Origin: Syntrophobacter sp. DG_60
GTDB taxonomy: Bacteria > Desulfobacterota > Desulfofervidia > Desulfofervidales > DG-60
DNA length: 5,466 nucleotides
Assembly (NCBI GenBank): GCA_001304365.1
Contig: LJNA01000106.1
Span: 1 to 5,466 of the forward strand
Direction: 5' to 3'
The notes below the pieces were generated by a model. That model was not told the origin of the DNA and ran no database searches. It saw only the letters and a list, made by a program, of their open reading frames with translations. Positions 1 to 5,294 of the stretch are shown piece after piece. Each line of letters opens with the position of its first letter. The stretch's first letter is position 1. The position numbers and the translations under genes were made by a program.

Positions 1-519
1 CTCTGCATCTAAAAGCACAATATCTAAATCCTTTTTCAATGCCCAGTGCTGAAAGGCATCGTCTAAAATAATTACATCTGGTCTAAATCTACTGTAGGCA
101 TAACTTACCGCGAGGTAGCGTTTTTTACCTTTTAGTACAGGGATATTTTCTAACCTCTTGGCCAACAAATACCCCTCATCACCTGCTTGAAATGCGTCCT
201 GAAAGATATTCTTTCCATCCGAAATTAAGATACGTCTGTCTTTACTTTTGTATCCCCTAACAATAACTGCCACCTTTTTCCCTTCTTCTTTTAAAAGATT
301 TGCCAAAAATAGGGTAAATGGTGTCTTTCCAGTGCCGCCTACTGTGATATTGCCTACACTGATAACCATACAGGGGGCATTTTTTACGGCGAGGATGCCC
401 CTTTTATAAAGGGCCTTATGCAAGGATAAACCCGCATAATAACCGCTAGACAATAGGTGGGCCAAGACCTGCATATAAGATTTGGTAAGAATAATTTGGA
501 ATAGCCTAAATAGATACAA
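1..519 (-). CDS. lpxK: Tetraacyldisaccharide 4'-kinase (lipid A kinase), N-terminal part, cut by window edge
   Basis: LpxK phosphorylates the 4' position of the tetraacyldisaccharide-1-phosphate lipid A precursor at the inner face of the inner membrane, using ATP. The visible 173 codons contain the family hallmarks. Counting from the internal Met whose codon starts at 474, these are GNITVGGTGKTP (P-loop, Lys50), VRGY (72-75), GDE (98-100) and LDDAFQH (137-143). Asp99, Glu100, Asp138 and Asp139 fall at the same numbers as the active-site acids I recall for Aquifex LpxK. The C-terminal part lies beyond position 1. The start is uncertain. TTG at 519 directly follows an in-frame stop (TAA, 522-520) and has an AAAAAGG ribosome site 7 nt upstream. 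ATG at 474 fits the Aquifex length but has no ribosome site. The N-terminus is hydrophobic, as expected for a membrane-associated enzyme. Oddities: DDAFQHW replaces the usual DDGFQHR, and VRGY the usual SRGY. It is transcribed divergently from nadK. Product call is firm; start is moderate. Confidence 0.9.
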   Translation of the reverse strand, partial: MYLFRLFQIILTKSYMQVLAHLLSSGYYAGLSLHKALYKRGILAVKNAPCMVISVGNITVGGTGKTPFTLFLANLLKEEGKKVAVIVRGYKSKDRRILISDGKNIFQDAFQAGDEGYLLAKRLENIPVLKGKKRYLAVSYAYSRFRPDVIILDDAFQHWALKKDLDIVLLDAE

Positions 520-526
520 TTAATAA

Positions 527-533
527 CCTTTTT
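527..533 (-). promoter_or_regulatory. Ribosome-binding site supporting the TTG start of lpxK
   Basis: On the minus strand AAAAAGG lies 7 nt before the TTG at 519. No comparable site precedes the alternative ATG at 474. This is the main reason for preferring the TTG start. Confidence 0.5.
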
Positions 534-550
534 TTATAAACTCTAGCAGG

Positions 551-581
551 ATTATAATGTTTTAGCAAGATAACTTGACAA
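551..581 (-). promoter_or_regulatory. Probable sigma70-type promoter for lpxK
   Basis: Read on the minus strand, TTGTCA (581-576) is followed after 19 nt by a perfect TATAAT (556-551). This would start transcription near 544, giving a leader of about 25 nt before the TTG at 519. The -35 matches 5 of 6 consensus bases. The 19-nt spacing is slightly long. Confidence 0.5.
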
Positions 582-603
582 ATACCCAGGCTTTTAATAC
601 CTT
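575..603 (+). promoter_or_regulatory. Probable sigma70-type promoter for the nadK operon
   Basis: A perfect -35 TTGACA (575-580) is followed after 17 nt by TACCTT (598-603), a weak -10 that keeps only T1, A2 and T6. Transcription would begin near 610, leaving a leader of about 46 nt before nadK. Its -35 overlaps that of the lpxK promoter on the other strand, so the two polymerases could not bind together. Confidence 0.45.
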
Positions 604-655
604 AATCTAAGACTTAACGAAGAAAAGATTGCATTTTTAAATACAAAGAACAGAA

Positions 656-1441
656 ATGAAAGTAGGCATTTATTATAAAGATATCCCAGGGGTTAGAAAC
701 ATTGCTCAAAAAGTAGAGGACTGGCTTAAACAGAAGGGGCAAGAAACTTACCCCGCCTCCTCGCCCTCTCTGGATTGGCTAATTGTATTAGGTGGGGATG
801 GTTCAATCCTTCGAGCAGCAAGACTTATTTGGCCTGCAAAAACTCCCATTTTAGGTATCAATTGTGGAGGTTTGGGATTTTTGGCAACAGCAAAGGAAGA
901 TGATTTTTATGATGCCTTAGAGCAAGCATTCAAAGGCAATTATCGTATTGAGAAGAGAATGACCCTAGAGGCGTATATTTGGGACAGGAAGGAACAGCAA
1001 GGGCCATTTGTAGCCATAAATGAAGTGACCATCGAGCGGGCAGCCTGCCCACACCTAATAAAATTAGAATTAAAGATAAATGGCTTTTCCGTTTCGGATT
1101 TTCGAGCAGATGGGGTGATAATTGCCACCCCCACTGGTTCTACCGCCTATTCGCTTTCCGCTGGGGGCCCTATTGTCCATCCTTCCTTGAGGGCATTAAT
1201 CGTTACCTTTATTTCTCCTTTCCAATTAGTTCACCGTCCCCTTGTCCTTTCCCCCTCTCAGAAAGCGACTATTTCTCTAAAAAGAGGGGAGGGAACAAGG
1301 GCCCTTTTTGATGGCCAATTGAGCGTCCCACTAGCTGTAGGGTCCACTGTAGAGATAAAAGAATCTCCTCATCCTGTATATCTAATGGCTGGAGGCTCAT
1401 ATTTTGAGACTCTGGCAAAAAAATTATATTGGGGGATGTAA
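656..1441 (+). CDS. nadK: NAD kinase
   Basis: This cytosolic enzyme phosphorylates NAD to NADP with ATP or polyphosphate. At 261 residues it matches the usual bacterial length of about 260-300. Family motifs appear in order: GGDGSILRAAR (46-56) with the catalytic Asp48, GINCGGLGFLAT (67-78), the NE pair (122-123), DFRADG (148-153), TPTGSTAYSLSAGGP (158-172), and DGQ (219-221). It ends in the typical YFETLAKKLYWG. ATG at 656 is the only sensible start: an in-frame TAA lies at 638-640 with no start codon between. No clear Shine-Dalgarno sequence precedes it. It is the first gene of the apparent operon, downstream of the TTGACA promoter, and ends 3 nt before the next gene. No key residue is missing. 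Its cluster-mate nadE supplies its substrate NAD. Confidence 0.96.
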   Translation: MKVGIYYKDIPGVRNIAQKVEDWLKQKGQETYPASSPSLDWLIVLGGDGSILRAARLIWPAKTPILGINCGGLGFLATAKEDDFYDALEQAFKGNYRIEKRMTLEAYIWDRKEQQGPFVAINEVTIERAACPHLIKLELKINGFSVSDFRADGVIIATPTGSTAYSLSAGGPIVHPSLRALIVTFISPFQLVHRPLVLSPSQKATISLKRGEGTRALFDGQLSVPLAVGSTVEIKESPHPVYLMAGGSYFETLAKKLYWGM

Positions 1442-1444
1442 AAT

Positions 1445-1807
1445 ATGAGATTCATTCCTTCGGTTATTGGTTTGCTGTGGATAGCAATAGGCATTTTGAA
1501 TATACTTTTCCCAAAAGCCATGCGGACTGTCAACCAAAGACTCTTCCTTAAGCTAAACCCTCGCATTATCTCCATTGTCCCTTTAATTTTTGGGGTTTTA
1601 CTGATTATTATCTCTTTTAAGGCAAAGGTTTTTTATTACCCGTTTTTGCTGGGTTTTTTGGGCTGTGGAGAGGCCATTTTTTTCTTTGTCAAACCTTCCT
1701 TAGCAAAAAGGGTCATTGAAGGATGGGTTGATGTGAGGGAGAAGTTTTATCAATTAATAGGCTTAATCTCGTTTACCCTTGGTGTACTTCTGTTGTTATG
1801 GGTATAA
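1445..1807 (+). CDS. Small four-helix membrane protein, possibly a tandem DUF2065/YjeT-like protein
   Basis: I cannot assign a function. The 120 residues are strongly hydrophobic, with four likely membrane helices at about 5-22, 41-58, 64-82 and 103-119. The two halves resemble each other. Each has a helix, then an FPKAMRTV or VKPSLAKRV segment, a short charged loop, and a helix ending LIFGVLLII or ISFTLGVLLLL. By eye each half resembles the short E. coli YjeT/DUF2065 type, in which a two-helix unit carries a YPKAW-like turn. The gene would then be a fused duplication of that unit. There is no signal peptide apart from the first helix, and no catalytic motif. A GGGGGA site (1431-1436) lies 8 nt before the ATG. 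The gene starts 3 nt after nadK and stops 1 nt before hisH, so it is translated as part of the operon. It is probably real, given the tight packing and coherent topology; the family assignment is tentative. Confidence 0.75.
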   Translation: MRFIPSVIGLLWIAIGILNILFPKAMRTVNQRLFLKLNPRIISIVPLIFGVLLIIISFKAKVFYYPFLLGFLGCGEAIFFFVKPSLAKRVIEGWVDVREKFYQLIGLISFTLGVLLLLWV

Positions 1808-1808
1808 C

Positions 1809-2435
1809 ATGGTTGCCATTGTTGATTATAGAGCAGGGAACCTAAGCAGCGTCCTTTATGCCCTGACTTATCTAGGCTATAAGGCAATAATAACTTCAAA
1901 ACTCAAGGAGATAATGGCAGCAGAGCGAATTATCTTTCCTGGCGTAGGTGCGGCAGGAAAGGCCATGGTAGATATTAAAAAATTAGGTCTGGACAAAGCG
2001 ATCAAAGAGGTGTTTAACGCAGGTAAACCCATTTTGGGCATTTGTTTGGGTATCCAGATAATCTTTGAAAGGAGTGAAGAGAACAATACCCATTGTTTGG
2101 GTATAATCTCTGGAGAAGCGAAGGCCTTTCCCCATCCGCTTTATGGCCAAAGGGATGAATTATTAAAAATTCCCCATATGGGTTGGAATAAAGTAAAATT
2201 TATTAAGTTACATCCCGTTTTTAATGGGCTTGACCCTAGAGCTGAGTTTTATTTTCTCCATAGTTATTATCCTGTACCTAAGGATGCACTAATGGCCTTT
2301 GGCCTGACGGAATATGGCATTGAATTTACCTCAGCTCTGGCTTATAAAAATCTTATAGCTATTCAGTTTCATCCTGAAAAGAGTGGCCGTCCAGGGCTGA
2401 AAATCTTAGAAAATTTTTGTAACTGGAGCCCTTGA
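1809..2435 (+). CDS. hisH: Imidazole glycerol phosphate synthase, glutamine amidotransferase subunit
   Basis: HisH hydrolyses glutamine and passes ammonia to HisF, which makes imidazole glycerol phosphate and AICAR in histidine synthesis. The 208 residues form a class I glutaminase. Visible are DYRAGNL near the N-terminus, PGVGA (44-48), GICLGIQ (77-83) with nucleophile Cys79, PHMGWN (122-127), YFLHSYY (148-154), and FHPEKS (187-192) with His188 and Glu190 completing the triad. ATG at 1809 is chosen because [12 protein letters not shown] aligns with the standard HisH N-terminus. An upstream in-frame TTG at 1779 would add ten residues from inside the preceding gene. The ATG lies 1 nt after the preceding stop (TAAcATG) and has no clear ribosome site, suggesting translational coupling. 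The stop overlaps hisF by one base (TGATG), fitting equimolar production of the two subunits. Confidence 0.96.
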   Translation: MVAIVDYRAGNLSSVLYALTYLGYKAIITSKLKEIMAAERIIFPGVGAAGKAMVDIKKLGLDKAIKEVFNAGKPILGICLGIQIIFERSEENNTHCLGIISGEAKAFPHPLYGQRDELLKIPHMGWNKVKFIKLHPVFNGLDPRAEFYFLHSYYPVPKDALMAFGLTEYGIEFTSALAYKNLIAIQFHPEKSGRPGLKILENFCNWSP

Positions 2436-3214
2436 TGTTGAGTAAACGCATTGTGGTGTGTTTAGATGTTAGAGGCGGCCGTACTACCAAGGGCATTAAA
2501 TTTAGAGAAAATGTAGATGTGGGCGATCCTGTGCAGATGGCCAGGCTCTATTATGAAGAAGGGGCAGATGAGATGGTTTTTTATGACATTACTGCCTCGG
2601 CTGAGTATCGTGATATCATGATCGATGTGGTAGAGGGTGTAGCTCAGCAAATCTTCATACCCTTTTCCGTAGGTGGTGGGGTGCGTACCTTGGACGATAT
2701 GCGCAAAGTACTTTTGGCTGGAGCAGAAAAGGTGAGTGTGAATACAGCAGCCGTCCTTAATCCAAAAATTATAGAGAAGGGGGCCAAGGCATTTGGCAGC
2801 CAATGCATTGTGTTGGGTATGGACGTAAAGAAGGTAGAAGTCTCAGAAAAGATACCATCTGGCTATGAGATCGTCATCCATGGTGGTCGCACCTATACAG
2901 GAATAGATGCACTCTGGTGGGCAAAGGAGGCGGTATCCTTAGGTGCAGGCGAAATTTGTCTTAATTCCATTGATGCCGATGGCACCCAAGCAGGATATGA
3001 ACTTACCTTAACAAAGCTTATTGCAGAAAATGTTTCTATCCCTGTAATTGCTTCTGGTGGTGCAGGTGTGCCTTCCCACCTCTATGATGTTTTGATGAAG
3101 GCCAATGCCGATGCGGCCCTTATTGCCTCTATTGTTCATTATGGTACTTATAGTATTAGGGAAATTAAAGAATATTTGCATAGCCACGGAGTAAAGGTAA
3201 GGATGGTTTGGTAA
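2435..3214 (+). CDS. hisF: Imidazole glycerol phosphate synthase, cyclase subunit
   Basis: HisF is a (beta/alpha)8 barrel that uses ammonia from HisH to convert PRFAR into imidazole glycerol phosphate plus AICAR. It has 259 residues, slightly above the usual 250-256. Both catalytic aspartates are at canonical positions: Asp11 (VCLDV) and Asp130 (LGMDV). The residues that gate the ammonia tunnel in the Thermotoga enzyme are present as Arg5, Glu46, Lys99 and Glu173, the last shifted by about six because the loop after residue 131 is longer. Phosphate-binding segments include SVGGGVRT (78-85), HGGRTYTG (149-156), DADGT (180-184), and SGGAG (207-211). [11 protein letters not shown] differs slightly from the common LDVxxGRVVKG. 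The start is the ATG in TGATG, matching the MLxKR family N-terminus. It ends at TAA inside an 18-bp sequence that recurs at the nadE start. Confidence 0.96.
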   Translation: MLSKRIVVCLDVRGGRTTKGIKFRENVDVGDPVQMARLYYEEGADEMVFYDITASAEYRDIMIDVVEGVAQQIFIPFSVGGGVRTLDDMRKVLLAGAEKVSVNTAAVLNPKIIEKGAKAFGSQCIVLGMDVKKVEVSEKIPSGYEIVIHGGRTYTGIDALWWAKEAVSLGAGEICLNSIDADGTQAGYELTLTKLIAENVSIPVIASGGAGVPSHLYDVLMKANADAALIASIVHYGTYSIREIKEYLHSHGVKVRMVW

Positions 3215-3218
3215 TGAA
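3201..3218 (+). repeat. Left copy of 18-bp direct repeat at the hisF end
   Basis: GGATGGTTTGGTAATGAA encodes the last hisF codons and contains the stop TAA followed by an unused ATG (3214-3216). An identical copy lies exactly 220 bp downstream at the nadE start. Allowing a 2-nt gap, similarity continues for four more bases (TTGC against GATTGC). Confidence 0.85.
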
Positions 3219-3283
3219 TTGCAAAATGTTCACCCCCGTTAGATAATTTTATATTTAATTTCCTGACTTCCAACAGCGGTGAT

Positions 3284-3364
3284 TGCAAAATGCAAAGTGC
3301 AAATTGAAAAATATAAAATGGAAAGATGAAATTAAGTCAAAGGAAAATAATTTTGCATTTTGCA
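3284..3364. repeat. Inverted repeat TGCAAAATGCAAA with 55-bp loop
   Basis: The left arm TGCAAAATGCAAA (3284-3296) is perfectly complementary to TTTGCATTTTGCA (3352-3364). The loop is A-rich. The arms are themselves made of short TGCAAA units, so this may be a simple-repeat patch rather than a functional RNA hairpin. Confidence 0.6.
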
Positions 3365-3388
3365 CTTTATAATTTTCATTTTTCATTG

Positions 3389-3418
3389 TCTGCTCAAAAT
3401 TCCAGAATTTTGAGCAGA
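3389..3418. repeat. 30-bp perfect palindrome upstream of nadE
   Basis: Arm TCTGCTCAAAATTC (3389-3402) and arm GAATTTTGAGCAGA (3405-3418) are exact reverse complements around a central CA. In RNA the stem would close with a CCAG loop. No T run follows, so it is not an intrinsic terminator. The stem ends one base before the AGGATGG ribosome site of nadE, where it could influence translation. Confidence 0.8.
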
Positions 3419-3419
3419 T

Positions 3420-3426
3420 AGGATGG
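3420..3426 (+). promoter_or_regulatory. Ribosome-binding site of nadE
   Basis: AGGATGG precedes ATG 3434 with AGG 11 nt upstream, a rather long spacing. It lies within the right copy of the 18-bp repeat plus the base before it. The same AGGATGG exists in the hisF end at 3200-3206, so the duplication carried the site with it. Confidence 0.5.
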
Positions 3427-3438
3427 TTTGGTAATGAA
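3421..3438 (+). repeat. Right copy of 18-bp direct repeat at the nadE start
   Basis: GGATGGTTTGGTAATGAA, identical to 3201-3218. Here the ATG at 3434 is the used start codon of nadE. The matching TAA at 3432-3434, which ends hisF in the left copy, has no upstream partner gene. Confidence 0.85.
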
Positions 3439-5086
3439 GATTGCCCTTGCCCAAACAAACCCCATTGTTGGGGCATTTGATTATAATTTAAAAAAGGTAC
3501 AAAAATCTATTGAAAATGGGAAAAAACTAGGATGTGATTTGATTATCTTTCCCGAATTTGCCCTTATTGGTTATCCACCAAAAGACCTCTTAGAAAAAGA
3601 GGATTTTATCAATAATAACCTTAAATCCCTGGACAGACTTATAAAGGAAACTGAAGGCATTGCTGTTATCTTCGGATTTATTGAGAAAAATCCAAATCAC
3701 CCTGCTAAACCTTTGTATAATGCTGCTATTTTTTTTGAGAATGGAAAGATTTTATTAAAAACATATAAAATTTTACTCCCTAGTTATGATGTGTTTGATG
3801 AGGCTAGATATTTTGCCCCTGGGAAGCAAGCGAAGTGGGTAGAATGGAAAAAAAAGAAGATAGGGATTACTATTTGCGAAGATATTTGGAATGATAAGGA
3901 TTTTTTCCATCAACAATACAAAATAGACCCCGTAGCCCAGTTGGCAGAGGCAAGGATAGACATATTAATCAATATTTCAGCCTCCCCTTATCATATGTAC
4001 AAACCAGAGCTTCGTCGAAAGATTTTTACTCATTTGGCCAACAAATATAATTTCCCCATAGTTTATGTAAATCAGGTAGGGGGGAATGATGAATTAATCT
4101 TTGATGGAAATAGTAAGGTTGTTTTACCTCAGAAGATTGCAGCCCATGCAAAGGAATTTGAGGAGGATCTGATTACATTTGATCTAAAAACTGAGGAAGG
4201 CATCTGTAGAGAGACATCGGATACAGAGGAAGCCATTATACTTAAGGCCCTGGTTTTAGGAACAAGGGATTATGTCTATAAATCTGGGCTTAAAAGGGCA
4301 GTAGTAGGTCTTAGCGGGGGAATAGATTCTTCATTAGTAGCCTGGATTGCAAAGGAGGCCTTAGGTAAGGAAAATGTATTGGGTGTTTCTATGCCTTCTC
4401 CTTATACCTCAAAGGCCAGTTTAGAAGGGGCCTCTAATTTAGCAAGAAATTTAGGTATAAATTATCTTAATACCCCTATTAATGAAGTATTTAATAGCTA
4501 TCTGGATACATTAAGACCTATTTTTAAGGATTTGCCTTGGGATGCCACAGAGGAAAATATCCAGGCTAGAATCAGAGGAAACATTCTTATGGCACTTTCC
4601 AACAAATTTGGTTATCTGGTGCTTTCTACAGGCAACAAATCAGAGATGGCGGTAGGATATTGCACCCTTTATGGTGATTTAACAGGGGGTTTAGCTGTAA
4701 TCTCAGATGTACCCAAGACATGGGTTTATCGGTTGGCAGAGTATATAAATCGAGAACAGGAGATTATCCCTATAGATATATTAAAGAGGCCACCGTCTGC
4801 AGAACTTAGGCCAAACCAAAAGGATGAAGACGATTTGCCACCCTATAGCGCCTTAGACCCTGTCCTTAAGGAATACATTGAAAATAATCAGAGCATTAGA
4901 AATATTGTGAAAATGGGATTTAAAGAAGAAATGGTAAAAGAGGTAATAAAGAGGGTAGAAAAAAATGAATACAAAAGGCATCAGGCCCCACCTGGTCTAA
5001 AGATTACCACAAAGGCCTTTGGTTATGGCAGGCGCTATCCCATGGTCCAGCATTATACCGATTATTTATTAAAGGACAAAACTTGA
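3434..5086 (+). CDS. nadE: Glutamine-dependent NAD(+) synthetase
   Basis: NadE amidates nicotinate adenine dinucleotide to NAD with ATP, taking ammonia from glutamine. The 550 residues have the two-domain bacterial layout. Residues 1 to about 250 form a nitrilase-type glutaminase domain with the triad Glu41 (FPEF), Lys112 (KILLPSYDVFDE) and Cys148 (ICED). Residues from about 265 to 545 form the synthetase domain with P-loop SGGIDSS (294-300), STGNKSE (398-404), and YGDLTGG (413-419). The full length and end are typical and nothing is missing. ATG at 3434 is chosen because MKIALAQTNPIVG matches the standard N-terminus; an in-frame TTG at 3428 adds only two residues. It is last in the operon, 219 nt after hisF, where the ancestral junction was probably a TAATG overlap. 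NAD made here feeds NadK. No terminator hairpin with a T run follows the stop. Confidence 0.96.
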   Translation: MKIALAQTNPIVGAFDYNLKKVQKSIENGKKLGCDLIIFPEFALIGYPPKDLLEKEDFINNNLKSLDRLIKETEGIAVIFGFIEKNPNHPAKPLYNAAIFFENGKILLKTYKILLPSYDVFDEARYFAPGKQAKWVEWKKKKIGITICEDIWNDKDFFHQQYKIDPVAQLAEARIDILINISASPYHMYKPELRRKIFTHLANKYNFPIVYVNQVGGNDELIFDGNSKVVLPQKIAAHAKEFEEDLITFDLKTEEGICRETSDTEEAIILKALVLGTRDYVYKSGLKRAVVGLSGGIDSSLVAWIAKEALGKENVLGVSMPSPYTSKASLEGASNLARNLGINYLNTPINEVFNSYLDTLRPIFKDLPWDATEENIQARIRGNILMALSNKFGYLVLSTGNKSEMAVGYCTLYGDLTGGLAVISDVPKTWVYRLAEYINREQEIIPIDILKRPPSAELRPNQKDEDDLPPYSALDPVLKEYIENNQSIRNIVKMGFKEEMVKEVIKRVEKNEYKRHQAPPGLKITTKAFGYGRRYPMVQHYTDYLLKDKT

Positions 5087-5091
5087 TTTAA

Positions 5092-5186
5092 GCCACAGAT
5101 TTACATAGAATGGCACAGATAAACACAGATTGTCAGGATTTTAAATATAAAAATATTTTCTATGGGTATCGGCGAAAATCTGTGGC
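5092..5186. repeat. CACAGAT repeat patch enclosed by an 11-bp inverted repeat
   Basis: GCCACAGATTT (5092-5102) is the exact reverse complement of AAATCTGTGGC (5176-5186). CACAGAT occurs in the direct orientation at 5094-5100, 5114-5120 and 5124-5130, and inverted at 5178-5184. It begins 5 nt after the nadE stop. I recall similar extragenic repeats in several environmental bacterial lineages, but cannot verify this here. The 73-nt loop and absent T run argue against an intrinsic terminator. Confidence 0.65.
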
Positions 5187-5223
5187 AAATTTTATAATTT
5201 CCTTAGCATGAACAAAACTGAAT

Positions 5224-5294
5224 GATACAAGATACAGAATACTAGATACTCGATACTGGAAACGAACATCAAGCATCGAGAAACGAAAATCGAG
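5224..5294. repeat. Degenerate GATAC / ATCGAG extragenic repeat patch
   Basis: GATAC occurs at 5224, 5231, 5245 and 5252, roughly every 7-14 bp. It is followed by ATCGAG at 5275-5280 and 5289-5294. CTCGAT (5249-5254) is the inverted form of ATCGAG, so part of the patch can fold on itself. The units are too short, close and irregular for a CRISPR array. No coding frame runs through it. Confidence 0.55.

Larger units (their letters stand above)
3219..3420. mobile_element. Probable inserted noncoding element between hisF and nadE
   Basis: This 202-bp, AT-rich stretch sits between two identical 18-bp copies of the hisF-nadE junction, as expected of an insertion with target duplication. It encodes no credible protein and no transposase. 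Inside are TTGCAAAATG twice (3219-3228, 3283-3292), an inverted TGCAAAATGCAAA pair, a C-run followed by GTTAGA (3232-3243), and a terminal palindrome. Its ends are only weakly complementary, so it is not a clean terminal-inverted-repeat MITE. That it was inserted is an inference; the bracketing repeat is directly visible. It could instead come from a recombination or slippage event. Confidence 0.5.

Noticed and set aside
1779..1808. Upstream TTG start for hisH
   Set aside because: It would add ten residues unlike any HisH N-terminus; the ATG at 1809 fits the family exactly.
940..2086. Three short minus-strand frames antisense to nadK, the membrane gene and hisH
   Set aside because: All overlap well-packed plus-strand genes, lack ribosome sites and show no recognisable motifs.
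2462..2803. A 113-codon minus-strand open frame inside hisF
   Set aside because: It lies wholly antisense to a well-supported gene; its His/Cys-rich translation looks like a shadow of hisF codons.
3389..3418. Palindrome as a rho-independent terminator
   Set aside because: No T run follows on either strand, and it sits just before a gene start.
3255..3476. A 73-codon minus-strand open frame across the hisF-nadE spacer
   Set aside because: Its translation is dictated by the TGCAAA-type repeats and the palindrome, runs into the nadE start on the other strand, and shows no protein-like motif.
5092..5186. Intrinsic terminator of nadE
   Set aside because: The inverted repeat has a 73-nt loop and lacks a following T tract.
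5224..5294. CRISPR-like array
   Set aside because: Units are 5-6 bp, imperfect and separated by only a few bases; no repeat-spacer regularity and no cas gene.
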